Shown here: in pieces, positions 36,623 through 45,414 of the stretch
Layout of the letters: each line of letters opens with the position of its first letter
How positions within the stretch are numbered: the stretch's first letter is position 1
Source: ASV31 sp965229765
Lineage (GTDB): Bacteria > Pseudomonadota > Alphaproteobacteria > Rhodobacterales > Rhodobacteraceae
Direction: 5' to 3'
Assembly: GCA_965229765.1 (NCBI GenBank)
Contig: CBDDJT010000003.1
Coordinates: 62,001 to 126,000, forward strand
DNA length: 64,000 bases
Translations under genes and position numbers: made by a program
The notes under the pieces: generated by a model
Seen by the model: only the letters and a program-made list of their open reading frames with translations
Database searches by the model: none
Told to the model about the DNA's origin: nothing

Positions 36623-37444
36623 ATGACCGATGATCACGGGGCGGAAACGGACTTCAGCGCGCGCATGTCCTACCGGGACTATCTGGCGCTTGACCCTGTC
36701 CTGTCGGCGCAGCACCCGCTGTCGGAGGCGCATGACGAGCTTCTGTTCATCATACAGCACCAGACCTCCGAGCTCTGGATGAAACTTGCCATCCACGAAC
36801 TCGACGCCGCGCGCGAAGCGATCGGTGAAGGGCGGCTTGACGCGGCCTTCAAGCTGCTGGCACGCGTCAGCCGCATTTTCGAGCAGTTGAACGGCGCCTG
36901 GGACGTGCTGCGCACCATGACGCCGTCGGACTACACCACGTTCCGCAATGCACTGGGCCAGTCCAGCGGGTTTCAGAGCCATCAGTACAGGCGAATCGAA
37001 TTCATCCTTGGCAACCGTAATCCGGCGATGATCAAGGCTCATGCCCACAGGGCCGACCTTGTGGCGGACCTCCACGCGGAATGCGCGCAGCCCAGTCTTT
37101 ACGACGTGGCGCTTCGGGCGGCGGCCTCTGCCGGAATGGCGGTGCCGAAGACGGTGCTGGCGCGCAACGTGGCAGAGATGCACACTCCCGATGACGCGGT
37201 CGAGGCAATGTGGGCCGAGGTCTACCGCGATCCCGCCGGGCATTGGGACATCTACCAGCTGGCCGAGAAACTCGTTGATCTGGAAGACTATTTCCGCCGG
37301 TGGCGGTTCAACCATGTGACCACCGTGGAACGTGTTATCGGCATGAAGCGCGGCACCGGCGGCACCGGGGGCGTCACCTACCTGCGGCGGATGCTGGAGG
37401 TGGTGCTGTTCCCCGAACTCTGGACCGTACGCACACGGCTATGA
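36623..37444 (+). CDS. kynA: tryptophan 2,3-dioxygenase
   Basis: A heme enzyme, 273 residues, opening the indole ring of L-tryptophan to N-formylkynurenine. MSYRDYLALDPVLSAQHP, FIIQHQTSELWMKLAIHEL and the heme-histidine segment WRFNHVTTVERVIG are signatures, with GTGGTGGVTYL near the end. The start at ATG 36623 lies one base after the acyl-CoA dehydrogenase stop with GGGGGATGAG before it. It links tryptophan to the anthranilate steps of the same operon. Confidence 0.96.
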   Translation: MTDDHGAETDFSARMSYRDYLALDPVLSAQHPLSEAHDELLFIIQHQTSELWMKLAIHELDAAREAIGEGRLDAAFKLLARVSRIFEQLNGAWDVLRTMTPSDYTTFRNALGQSSGFQSHQYRRIEFILGNRNPAMIKAHAHRADLVADLHAECAQPSLYDVALRAAASAGMAVPKTVLARNVAEMHTPDDAVEAMWAEVYRDPAGHWDIYQLAEKLVDLEDYFRRWRFNHVTTVERVIGMKRGTGGTGGVTYLRRMLEVVLFPELWTVRTRL

Positions 37445-37486
37445 ACCGGCGCCCCGCGAATGGGCGCAAGACAGGGAGACGACGCC

Positions 37487-39109
37487 ATGCTGGGACCGAC
37501 AGGCCACACCGACACCTTCGCCCGGGACAACCTGCCCCCTTTCGACCAATGGCCGGACATCCTGCCGCCGGGGATCGAATACCCGGACTGGCTGAACGTC
37601 GGGGTCGAGCTTACCGACGAGATGGTGAAGAAGGGGTTCGGTGACCACACGGCGCTTGTCGGAAACGGACGGCGGCGAACCTACAAGGAACTGACCGACT
37701 GGACCAACCGGCTGGCGCGTGCTCTGGTCGAGGATTACGGCGTAAAGCCCGGACATCGCGTGCTTATCCGGTCCGCGAACAACCCCGCGATGGTGGCCTG
37801 CTGGCTGGCGGCGACCAAGGCCGGCGCGGTGGTGGTCAACACCATGCCGATGCTGCGGGCGGGCGAACTGGCCAAGATCGTCGACAAGGCAGAGGTCACG
37901 CTGGCGCTGTGCGACACCCGCCTGATGGACGACATGGTGACCTGCGCCAAGGACAGCCGGACCCTGACGGCCGTCGTCGGCTTTGACGGAACGGCCAACC
38001 ACGACGCAGAGCTAGACCGCGCCGCCCTGTCGAAACCCGTGCAATTTCAAGCGATTCAGACAGGTCGTGATGACGTTGCCCTGCTTGGGTTCACCAGCGG
38101 AACAACCGGCGTTCCGAAGGCCACGATGCACTTTCACCGCGACATCCTGATCATCGCGGACGGCTATGCGCGCGAGGTTCTGGGGGTGACGCCCGAGGAC
38201 ATCTTTGTGGGATCACCACCCTTGGCCTTTACCTTCGGCCTCGGCGGACTGGCGGTGTTTCCCCTGCGGTTCGGGGCGTCGGCAGTACTATTGGAAAACG
38301 CGTCCCCCCCCAATCTGATCGACATCATCGAGCGCTACCGCGCCACAATTTGTTTCACGGCGCCAACGGCTTACCGCGCGATGCTGGCGGCGATGGAGGA
38401 AGGCGCCGACCTGTCATCGCTGCGGGCGGCGGTGTCGGCGGGAGAGACATTGCCGGCACCGGTCTATGACGACTGGATGGCCAAGACCGGCAAGCCGATG
38501 CTGGACGGTATCGGGTCGACCGAGATGCTGCACATCTTCATCTCGAACCGGTTCGACGATCACAAGCCAGCGTGCACCGGAAAACCGGTCAACGGCTATG
38601 AGGCGAAAATCATTGGAGAAAACGGAAAGGAACTGCCACCGGGCGAGGTCGGGCGGCTGGCGGTGCGGGGTCCGACGGGGTGCCGCTATCTGGCCGATGA
38701 ACGGCAGCTGGAATACGTGCAGGGCGGCTGGAACATCACCGGAGACGCGTTCAGCATGGACGCCGACGGCTACCTGCATTTCGCTGCAAGAAACGACGAT
38801 ATGATATTGAGTTCAGGGTATAATATCGCCGGGCCCGAGGTGGAGGCGGCACTGCTTTCGCACCCGGATGTGGCCGAATGTGCGGTGATCGGGGCACCGG
38901 ACGAGGACCGCGGACAGATCGTGGAGGCTCATGTCGTCCTGGGCGATGCGGCACTGCCCTCTGACGCAATGGTCAAGTCCTTGCAGGATCATGTGAAATC
39001 CCGCATCGCGCCCTACAAGTACCCGCGGTCGGTGAAGTTCGTGAAGGCGCTTCCCAAGACCCAGACGGGCAAGATTCAGCGGTTCCGGTTGCGGGGCGTA
39101 CAGGACTGA
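37487..39109 (+). CDS. aryl-CoA ligase, probably 2-aminobenzoate-CoA ligase
   Basis: An AMP-forming acid-CoA ligase, 540 residues, of the benzoate-CoA ligase type. The P-loop GFTSGTTGVPKA (about 202-213), the adenylate motif YNIAGPEVEAAL and the C-terminal KTQTGKIQR lysine are in order. The length and N-terminus (FARDNLPPFDQWPD) resemble 2-aminobenzoate-CoA ligases. ATG 37487 has GGGAGACGACGCC before it. It is the last gene of the + strand operon; substrate assigned from context. Confidence 0.9.
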   Translation: MLGPTGHTDTFARDNLPPFDQWPDILPPGIEYPDWLNVGVELTDEMVKKGFGDHTALVGNGRRRTYKELTDWTNRLARALVEDYGVKPGHRVLIRSANNPAMVACWLAATKAGAVVVNTMPMLRAGELAKIVDKAEVTLALCDTRLMDDMVTCAKDSRTLTAVVGFDGTANHDAELDRAALSKPVQFQAIQTGRDDVALLGFTSGTTGVPKATMHFHRDILIIADGYAREVLGVTPEDIFVGSPPLAFTFGLGGLAVFPLRFGASAVLLENASPPNLIDIIERYRATICFTAPTAYRAMLAAMEEGADLSSLRAAVSAGETLPAPVYDDWMAKTGKPMLDGIGSTEMLHIFISNRFDDHKPACTGKPVNGYEAKIIGENGKELPPGEVGRLAVRGPTGCRYLADERQLEYVQGGWNITGDAFSMDADGYLHFAARNDDMILSSGYNIAGPEVEAALLSHPDVAECAVIGAPDEDRGQIVEAHVVLGDAALPSDAMVKSLQDHVKSRIAPYKYPRSVKFVKALPKTQTGKIQRFRLRGVQD

Positions 39110-39118
39110 AACGGGCGG

Positions 39119-39194
39119 GCGGCATCGCGTCGGCATAACGTCGGCATAACGTCGGCGCAGTGTCGGCGCACCGGCGGCGCACCGGCGGCGGGAC
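39119..39194. repeat. 11-bp degenerate tandem repeat
   Basis: About six to seven units of an 11-bp word lie after the ligase gene: GTCGGCATAAC twice exactly (39129-39139, 39140-39150), then GTCGGCGCAGT, GTCGGCGCACC, GGCGGCGCACC and GGCGGCGGGAC. The rest of the 39110-39436 interval holds hairpins and no gene that I can support. Confidence 0.75.
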
Positions 39195-39202
39195 AAGGAA
39201 AA

Positions 39203-39230
39203 GGGCGCCGGCGGTGTCCCGTCGGCGCCC
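39203..39230. terminator. hairpin between convergent operons
   Basis: GGGCGCCG (39203-39210) pairs with CGGCGCCC (39223-39230); a smaller stem GGGGCC/GGCCCC (39232-39248) follows. The site is between the ligase (+) and iorB (-) 3' ends. No clear T-run, so the terminator call is moderate. Confidence 0.5.
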
Positions 39231-39436
39231 CGGGGCCGCGAAGGCCCCTGCGTCGGCATCTTGCGCGCCTGACTCCGGCGTTGCGCATGGCGGCGACCGT
39301 TTGGGGCCGGCCCCCACCCCGATGCCCACTTTCCGTGGCGAACCATCCGTATGGGTGGCGACGCCCGGCAGGGAGTAACCAACGATTAACACCGCCGTCC
39401 GCTGCGAACCGTGATCCAGCGCACAGTTGGCTGGGC

Positions 39437-41011
39437 TCAGGCGCGACCGGCGGTTGCGAAACTGCGGATCGTGTCGAGCGCCCCGTCGAGCGCCTTGCCC
39501 TCGGGGTCTTGCAATGCCGCGTCGATAAGGCGGCGGGCCCAGTCGGCGGCATCCTCGCGTCCTTCAACCAGCAGCATACCGCTCATCACCTTGTCGAACT
39601 TCGACAGGCCCCGGGCATGGGTGTCGGAGTAACCCTTGACCAGCCGCCGCACGCGCAGCGTCTCGACCGCCAGATCGGGATCAGAGCGCAGGCGCGCGGT
39701 GGCCGCGGTCAGCCAGTTTTCCAGATGCACCATTTCCTGCCGGTGCCGCAGAAGCCGCCGCCGCCAGCGCCGCAAGCCGGCGGCGAAGTAAAGCATCGAG
39801 AATCCGATGATCCCATCCGTCCGGATGCGACGTCCGCGATTCACCACCCGGTCGATCGCCCTCATCACGCCCGGGCGGGCAGATGCCCAGCGGCCAAGCC
39901 CCGCAGGCATCAGGCTGACGAACTCTGCCGCGCCGGGGTGCACGTATTCGGTGACCTGCACCAGCGTGGCATCGGTGGCGCCCACTTCTGCTCCGATCCG
40001 TGGCATACGCGCGGACTGTGTCTTGTGATCCGCGACACGGATGATGTCGTCATAAGCCATGGCGTTGGCGATGTATTTCGCGGCCTGCGCGGTGAAGGGC
40101 CAGTCGCCGCCGCCGGTGGCCTGTTCTTCGGCGCGCATGGCCGCCTCGATCCGGTCAAGGTATTCGGCGCCATAGGCCACGTCCTGAAACGCCACGGCCT
40201 TTTTCAGGCCGGGCGTGGCCAGAATCCGCACCGGTTCGGGCAGCGCGGCAACGCGGGCTTGCAGTGCCTCCCATTTCGCCATCAGCCTGGCGGGACCGCG
40301 AACACCAGCGGCGGGCGCGGGTGCCTTCGGGTCCGGCGCAGGATCGGTGGCACGGCGTTGCGCCGCGTCATGCGCGGCCTCGAAGGCGCGCAGCGAGGCG
40401 TCTACCCCCCGGCCCGAGGCGCGGATCGTCTCTCGGTAGCTGTCGGCGTCGAACGGCAGCGTGCCGGACCCGGCCAGCGAACCAAAAAGCGCCGCAGAAA
40501 TCACCGTGCCCGATTCGAGTGCGATCTTTTCCATGTCGAAGGCGATGAACTCCTTGGCCACCTCGGCAGCGGCCTTCTTCACCGTCTCGGCATCGCCGAT
40601 GCCGCTGCCCGGCACGATCTTTTCCACGGTGGCAAGGCTGCGATGGGTCGAAGCGATCAGCGTGGTGCGTCCCGGCGTGACGAAGCCACGCATGATGGCG
40701 CGCCCGGCTTCCATCATCTCGGCCGCGATCAGGATGTCGACGTCACCCTCTGCCGGGGCCAGGGCGAACACGGGCTGGCGCCCGGTGTCGGGCAGCATTT
40801 CCACGTAGTAGATCGTGGCGCCCGTCCGCTGCGCCACGCCCGCCACGCTGGTGGCCTGCACGCGGTAGCCGTTGCGTTCCGCCAGATCGGTGATCCAGTT
40901 CGTCAGGACGCCGCCGCCCTGTCCGCCCACGGCCATGACCGCCAGCTTGACGATCTGTCCAAGGCGCGCGTCAGGGTCCTGGGCCTTGAGGCTGGCCGAA
41001 AGCTCGTTCAT
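39437..41011 (-). CDS. iorB: indolepyruvate:ferredoxin oxidoreductase beta-type subunit
   Basis: A 524-residue protein. Residues about 18-190 form the pyruvate-ferredoxin-oxidoreductase gamma/beta-type domain (VMAVGGQGGGVLTNWI; TSVAGVAQRTGATIYY). A long C-terminal part, about 300 residues, is found only in the large proteobacterial IorB form; archaeal IorB is about 200 residues. ATG 41009-41011 overlaps the iorA stop by 4 bp, with GGAGGAACCGGC before it, so the longer frame is rejected. It forms the 2-oxoacid oxidoreductase with the iorA product. Confidence 0.87.
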   Translation of the reverse strand: MNELSASLKAQDPDARLGQIVKLAVMAVGGQGGGVLTNWITDLAERNGYRVQATSVAGVAQRTGATIYYVEMLPDTGRQPVFALAPAEGDVDILIAAEMMEAGRAIMRGFVTPGRTTLIASTHRSLATVEKIVPGSGIGDAETVKKAAAEVAKEFIAFDMEKIALESGTVISAALFGSLAGSGTLPFDADSYRETIRASGRGVDASLRAFEAAHDAAQRRATDPAPDPKAPAPAAGVRGPARLMAKWEALQARVAALPEPVRILATPGLKKAVAFQDVAYGAEYLDRIEAAMRAEEQATGGGDWPFTAQAAKYIANAMAYDDIIRVADHKTQSARMPRIGAEVGATDATLVQVTEYVHPGAAEFVSLMPAGLGRWASARPGVMRAIDRVVNRGRRIRTDGIIGFSMLYFAAGLRRWRRRLLRHRQEMVHLENWLTAATARLRSDPDLAVETLRVRRLVKGYSDTHARGLSKFDKVMSGMLLVEGREDAADWARRLIDAALQDPEGKALDGALDTIRSFATAGRA

Positions 41012-43155
41012 GCCGGTTCCTCCCAGGTCAGTCGGCGCGCGGCGCGGCGGGCCTGAAGCCAGCCGATCACCGACTTTCGCAGGCGCGACAGGCGGCGTTC
41101 CACGGGCGTGGGGTTGTGGACTAGGCGCGCCTCGTAGAAGGACGGACACAGTACGGCGGCATCGGCGACCTCGCCGCAGTTGCCGCAGCCGACGCAGGAC
41201 TGGTCGATATGGGCCACGGGATCGTCGCGCAGGGGATCGTCGGGCATCTTGAGCGTCAGCGACGGACAGCCCGACAGCCGCATGCAGGCGTGATCGCCGG
41301 TGCAGACCTCTTCATCCACGCCGAACTTCGGCTTCTCGACGCGGCGGCCCTCCTTGATCGCCTGGTTCAGGATCGGGCGTTCGCGGCGCTGGCGGTTCAA
41401 CATGCATTCGGACGAGGCGACGATGATCTTGGGGCCCTCGTGGTCGGTGGTCAGCGCCTCCTTGATCGTGTCGCGCATGTGCTTGACGTCATAGGTCCGG
41501 TCGATCTGGCGCACCCATTTGACGCCCACGCCCTTCACCGCCTGCGAGATCGGGTGTTGGGTGGCCTTTGACGCGTTGTCGGCGCGGGACGACAGGATGT
41601 CCTGCCCGCCGGTGGCGGCAGAGTAGTAGTTGTCGACGATGATGGTCAGGCCGTCGGACTTGTTGAAGACCGCGTTGCCGATCGACGACGACAGTCCGTT
41701 GTGCCAGAACCCGCCGTCGCCAAGCATCGAGATCGGCCGCCGCTCGCCACCGCCATCGAAGGCGGCGTTGGACGCCGGGCCAAGGCCGTAGCCCATGGTC
41801 GAGCCGCCGATGTTGAAGGGCGTCAGGCTGCCGAAGAGGTGACACCCGATGTCGCCCGCCACCTGGTGTTCGCCAAGCTCGTTCTCCACCAGTTTCAGCG
41901 CGGCAAAGATCGGGCGTTCCGGACAGCCGGTGCAGAACCCCGGCGGACGGCCGGGAACGGCGCCCGACAGGTCCGGCACGGGGGCCGGCGGCTCGTTCGG
42001 GGCGCGCACCGGGTCGGGCAGCATGGCGGGCGCGGTGTCGCGCAGGAACCCCTCGATCCCGTCCAGCAGGATGCGGCCGGTCAGCTCGCCGGCCATGGGA
42101 ATATGTCCCTTGCCGTGCAGCTTCACCGGATGGCCGGCCTTGTGCAGGGCCGAGCGCAGGGCCTGCTCGATCAGGTCCGGCTGGCCCTCTTCGATGACAA
42201 GCACCGCATCCTTGCCGGTGCAAAAATCCAGAAACTCATCCTCGACAATGGGATAGGCGACGTTCATGACGTATAGCGGCACCTCGGTGTCGCCGTGCAC
42301 GTCGGCCAGACCCAGCCGTTGCAGCGCCCGGATCACGCCGTTGTACATGCCGCCCTGTATCGCGATGCCGATGGGCGCCTGTTCCGGGCCGAAAACCTCG
42401 TTCAGCTTGTGGGCGCGGATGTAGTCCAGCGCGGCGGGCAGGCGTTTTGACACCTTCTCCTGCTCGTGAATGTACGAGGCGGGCGGAAGCACGACGCGGT
42501 CCGTCTTGCGCTGCGGGTTCGACAGCGCCTCGCGCACGGTCAGCGGCGGGCGGACGTTGTCGCGCGCCTCGAACGAACCATAGACGTGGCATGACCGGAT
42601 GCGCACCTGCAGCATGACGGGGGTGTTCGATGCCTCGGACAGGGCGAACCCGTGGCCCACCGCATCCACGATCGACGGCAGGTTGGGGCGCGGATCCAGC
42701 AGCCAGACCTGGCTCTTCTGGGCGTAGGGGTGCGTCCGCTCCTGCATGATCGAGGAGCCTTCGCCATAATCCTCGCCCACGATGATCAGTGCGCCGCCGG
42801 TGACCCCGCCCGAAGCGAGGTTGGCCAGAGCGTCGGAGGCGACGTTGGTGCCGACAGGCCCCTTGAAGGTCACCGCGCCCCGGATCGGGTAATGCACGCT
42901 CGCGGCCAGCATCGCGGTGGCTGCGGCCTCGCTGGCGTTGGCCTCGAACCGGATGCCAAGCTCTCCCAGCAGGTCCTGCGCGTCGGCCAGCACGTCCATC
43001 AGGTGGCTGATCGGTGCACCCTGATAGCCGCCGACATAGCCCACTCCGTTTTCCAGAAGCGCCTTGGTGATCGCAAGGATCCCCTCGCCGCGGAATGTCT
43101 CTCCGGCGCCTATGCGCAGATCCTCGACCTCTTTCTTGAAAGACCGTTCCGCCAT
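41008..43155 (-). CDS. iorA: indolepyruvate:ferredoxin oxidoreductase alpha-type subunit
   Basis: A 715-residue TPP and Fe-S enzyme that decarboxylates arylpyruvates to aryl-acetyl-CoA with ferredoxin as acceptor. The TPP motif GDGGFWHNGLSSSIGN is present. The C-terminal ferredoxin-like part has one complete 4Fe-4S set (C654, C657, C660, C670), but the first set reads CTGDHACMRLSGC, keeping C618, C624 and C630 and losing the normal CxxC spacing. The partner iorB overlaps by 4 bp. Substrate may be indolepyruvate from tryptophan transamination or a ring-cleavage oxoacid. Confidence 0.9.
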   Translation of the reverse strand: MAERSFKKEVEDLRIGAGETFRGEGILAITKALLENGVGYVGGYQGAPISHLMDVLADAQDLLGELGIRFEANASEAAATAMLAASVHYPIRGAVTFKGPVGTNVASDALANLASGGVTGGALIIVGEDYGEGSSIMQERTHPYAQKSQVWLLDPRPNLPSIVDAVGHGFALSEASNTPVMLQVRIRSCHVYGSFEARDNVRPPLTVREALSNPQRKTDRVVLPPASYIHEQEKVSKRLPAALDYIRAHKLNEVFGPEQAPIGIAIQGGMYNGVIRALQRLGLADVHGDTEVPLYVMNVAYPIVEDEFLDFCTGKDAVLVIEEGQPDLIEQALRSALHKAGHPVKLHGKGHIPMAGELTGRILLDGIEGFLRDTAPAMLPDPVRAPNEPPAPVPDLSGAVPGRPPGFCTGCPERPIFAALKLVENELGEHQVAGDIGCHLFGSLTPFNIGGSTMGYGLGPASNAAFDGGGERRPISMLGDGGFWHNGLSSSIGNAVFNKSDGLTIIVDNYYSAATGGQDILSSRADNASKATQHPISQAVKGVGVKWVRQIDRTYDVKHMRDTIKEALTTDHEGPKIIVASSECMLNRQRRERPILNQAIKEGRRVEKPKFGVDEEVCTGDHACMRLSGCPSLTLKMPDDPLRDDPVAHIDQSCVGCGNCGEVADAAVLCPSFYEARLVHNPTPVERRLSRLRKSVIGWLQARRAARRLTWEEPA

Positions 43156-43241
43156 GCCCGTCGCCTCCCTGTTCGCTGCGCCACTTTATATCCGTTTGCA
43201 TGGGCTTCGCCAAGAAGCCTCGCAATCCGTAAAAAAATAAC

Positions 43242-43274
43242 CCGCAATTGAACTGCACTTGCATAAAATTGTGC
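43242..43274 (-). promoter_or_regulatory. candidate iorAB control region
   Basis: The 174-bp gap before iorA holds CAATT...AATTG and GCAC...GTGC interrupted inverted repeats (43242-43274) and a TTTGCATGGGC word at 43195-43205 close to the start. TTTGCATG also occurs on the minus strand at 46260-46267 before the divergent kynB-like and flavoprotein genes. Good MarR operator candidates but unproven. Confidence 0.35.
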
Positions 43275-43296
43275 TTCTTCTGTTCATAAATACTCC
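43274..43296 (-). repeat. recurrent hairpin plus 20-mer element, copy 2
   Basis: Read on the minus strand, GTATTTATGAACAGAAGAAG follows the GC hairpin at 43304-43323. It matches copy 3 at 20 of 23 positions over the full unit. Same order of parts (hairpin, then this word) as the other copies. Confidence 0.75.
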
Positions 43297-43303
43297 GGGG
43301 GGT

Positions 43304-43323
43304 CCGGGGGGCTGGCCCCCCGG
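43304..43323 (-). terminator. strong GC hairpin after the second marR gene
   Basis: CCGGGGGGC (43304-43312) and GCCCCCCGG (43315-43323) pair perfectly with a 2-nt gap. It starts 7 bp after the marR stop on the minus strand. No T-run, so it may act as an mRNA 3' end rather than a classic terminator. Confidence 0.6.
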
Positions 43324-43329
43324 CCGCGC

Positions 43330-43815
43330 CTAGAAATCATGCTGCCGGATGTTGCCCAGAATGCGCTGCAAGGTGCCCACGAAGGCCGCGCGCTCTGCTT
43401 CGGGGATGCCGGTGAACATCTCGGCATAGGCCGCGTGCATGTCGGGCCAGACCCGTTCGAACGCGGCACGGCCTTCGTCGGTCAGGTAGATCTCACGCAC
43501 ACGGGCGTCGGTTTCGCGTTCCACGCGGCGTACAAGTCCTGCCTTTTCAAGGGCTTCCAGGGTGCGGCTCATCGTCGATTGCTCGGTCACCGCATACACC
43601 GACAACTCGTTGATGGTAAGGCCCGGCACCACCGCCAGCACCGCCAGCGTGCGCATCTTTGCGGTGGTCAGCCCCTGCTCGCGCAGGCGCACCGACAGCT
43701 CTGAGTTGTAGCGGCCCATGATGCGGTTCATCAGGTAGGGGGCAAAATGGGTCAGGCCGACTTCGCCCAGCGTGACACGCGGGCGCGGGGTTTCGGGGGC
43801 CAGATCCTCTGCCAT
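43330..43815 (-). CDS. MarR-family regulator
   Basis: A 161-residue winged-helix regulator. The HTH LTINELSVYAVTEQSTMSRTLEALEKAGLV and wing TDARVREIYLTDEGRAAF are typical. The ATG overlaps the stop of the upstream flavoprotein gene as TGATG. A longer open frame upstream is a shadow of that gene. It probably regulates iorAB and/or the divergent promoters at 46204-46308, in response to an aromatic ligand. Confidence 0.9.
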   Translation of the reverse strand: MAEDLAPETPRPRVTLGEVGLTHFAPYLMNRIMGRYNSELSVRLREQGLTTAKMRTLAVLAVVPGLTINELSVYAVTEQSTMSRTLEALEKAGLVRRVERETDARVREIYLTDEGRAAFERVWPDMHAAYAEMFTGIPEAERAAFVGTLQRILGNIRQHDF

Positions 43816-45383
43816 CAGCCCAGCCTTTGCGCGATCAGCGCGCCGGAACCGCCGCCCAGACCCGGCCCCGGATGGGTCGAGGCGCCGATGTGCCAGAGGT
43901 TCGCGACTTCTGTCGCGTGGTTGACGCTGGTCTTGAAGGGGCGCCAGACAAAGAACTGGTCCAGACCGCAGAACCCGCCATAGGGATCGCCGCCCACTAG
44001 GTTCATGTTCAGCACCTGAAGATCGGCGGGCGACAGGGCCCGGCGCGCGACAACTGTATCCCGGAAGCCTTTGATATGGTTGCAGAGAATGGATTCGATC
44101 CGGTCGGCGTAGGCCTCGCGCAGGGCCTCTGTCCACTGACCGTCGGCGGGTGTCTCGATAAGGCCCGCGGCATCCCCTTTGACATGGCGCGGCGCCTCTG
44201 GCAGTTGCAGCCACAGGACCGCCCTGCCCTCGGGCGCGCGGCTGGGATCGAGCGCGGTGGGCTGGCCCAAGCAGATCGTGGGCGTTTCGGGCAGCATCCC
44301 GCGTTCGGCCTCGTTCGCGGCCTTGGACACCCCGTCGAGCCCCGGTGTCAGGTGGATCAGCGCCACCTTCTCCAGCCCCGGCGTCGTCCATTCGGGCGGC
44401 CGGTCCAGCGCATAGTGCAGCTGGAAGTTTCCCTTGCCGTATCGGTATTTGCGCGTCTCCGTTCGCACCGCGTCCGAGGGCGTCTCCAGCAGCCGGCCAT
44501 AAAGCTGGTCGGGCGTGACCGAGGCGACGACCTGCGACGCAAAGATGCGTTCGCCATCGGCAAGCTCCACCCCGCGCGCGGTCCCGTTCTCCACGATGAT
44601 GCGGGCCACATCGGCGTTGGTGCGGACCTGCCCACCCTGTTCGGCGATCAGCGCGGCAAAGGCCTGCGGCAGGCGTTCCGCCCCGCCGACAGAGATCGGC
44701 GCGCCCGCGGCCTCGAGCGAGAAGGCGATCACGCGGGCCATCTCCGCCGAATAGGCCGATTCAGGACCCAGTCCGGTGTGCAGGACCCAGGGCGCGAAAA
44801 GCGCGCGGGACGTGTCCGAGGTGAACTCTGCCTCCAGCCAGTGCCGTGCGGTCCCCAGAGCCTCGCCAAAGAAGGCCGCCAGCGCGCGGGGGCCGCGCCT
44901 CCAGGCCGTGCGCGCAAGGAGCATTGCGGTCTTGCGGGTCCAGAGCCCCTGGCCCAGAAGCGCGAAGACCAGTTCGGCATTGGCGCCGACCGCATCCGCC
45001 CCTGCGGCAAAGGCCGCGCCGTCGCCGGAGGCCAGCGCATCCAGCGCGGCGACATTGGCGGCGCGGTCCATGGTCAGGACCGCCGCCAACCCGTCGGGGC
45101 GCAGGACGGCGGTGGGATGGGGGCTGTCGGCCATGGCAAAGCCGTGGCGCTCAAGATCGCCGGCAAGCTGCGCATAGCCGGGCGAGACGCGGAACAGCAC
45201 GAAGGTCGCCGCCATCACGTCGGCAAGGAAGCCGGGCGCGATTTCCTCTGTCCGCATGCAGCCGCCGGGGCGGTCGTTGCGTTCGAGAACCAGCACGCGA
45301 CGGCCCTTCTTTCCCAGAAGGGCGGCGGCAACGAGCGCGTTGATCCCGCTGCCGACGATAAGGATGTCGGGCGATCCGGCCAT
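43815..45383 (-). CDS. phytoene-desaturase-like FAD oxidoreductase (paralogue 1)
   Basis: A 522-residue NAD(P)/FAD-dependent oxidoreductase of the CrtI/NdrI-like amine oxidase superfamily. The dinucleotide motif LIVGSGINALVAAALLGKKG and the ERNDRPGGCMRTEE loop open the protein; a C-terminal IGASTHPGPGLGGGSG block closes the FAD site. It shares QPTALDPSRAP with the paralogue at 46309-47880. No carotenoid genes are near. It likely oxidises a cluster intermediate; the substrate is unknown. Confidence 0.85.
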   Translation of the reverse strand: MAGSPDILIVGSGINALVAAALLGKKGRRVLVLERNDRPGGCMRTEEIAPGFLADVMAATFVLFRVSPGYAQLAGDLERHGFAMADSPHPTAVLRPDGLAAVLTMDRAANVAALDALASGDGAAFAAGADAVGANAELVFALLGQGLWTRKTAMLLARTAWRRGPRALAAFFGEALGTARHWLEAEFTSDTSRALFAPWVLHTGLGPESAYSAEMARVIAFSLEAAGAPISVGGAERLPQAFAALIAEQGGQVRTNADVARIIVENGTARGVELADGERIFASQVVASVTPDQLYGRLLETPSDAVRTETRKYRYGKGNFQLHYALDRPPEWTTPGLEKVALIHLTPGLDGVSKAANEAERGMLPETPTICLGQPTALDPSRAPEGRAVLWLQLPEAPRHVKGDAAGLIETPADGQWTEALREAYADRIESILCNHIKGFRDTVVARRALSPADLQVLNMNLVGGDPYGGFCGLDQFFVWRPFKTSVNHATEVANLWHIGASTHPGPGLGGGSGALIAQRLG

Positions 45384-45414
45384 GGCGGCGGCGGGGCCCG
45401 AAGGCCCCTGCCCC

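Noticed and set aside
39119..39194. CRISPR or integron-type repeat
   Set aside because: Units are 11 bp, degenerate and directly abutting; no spacers or integrase.
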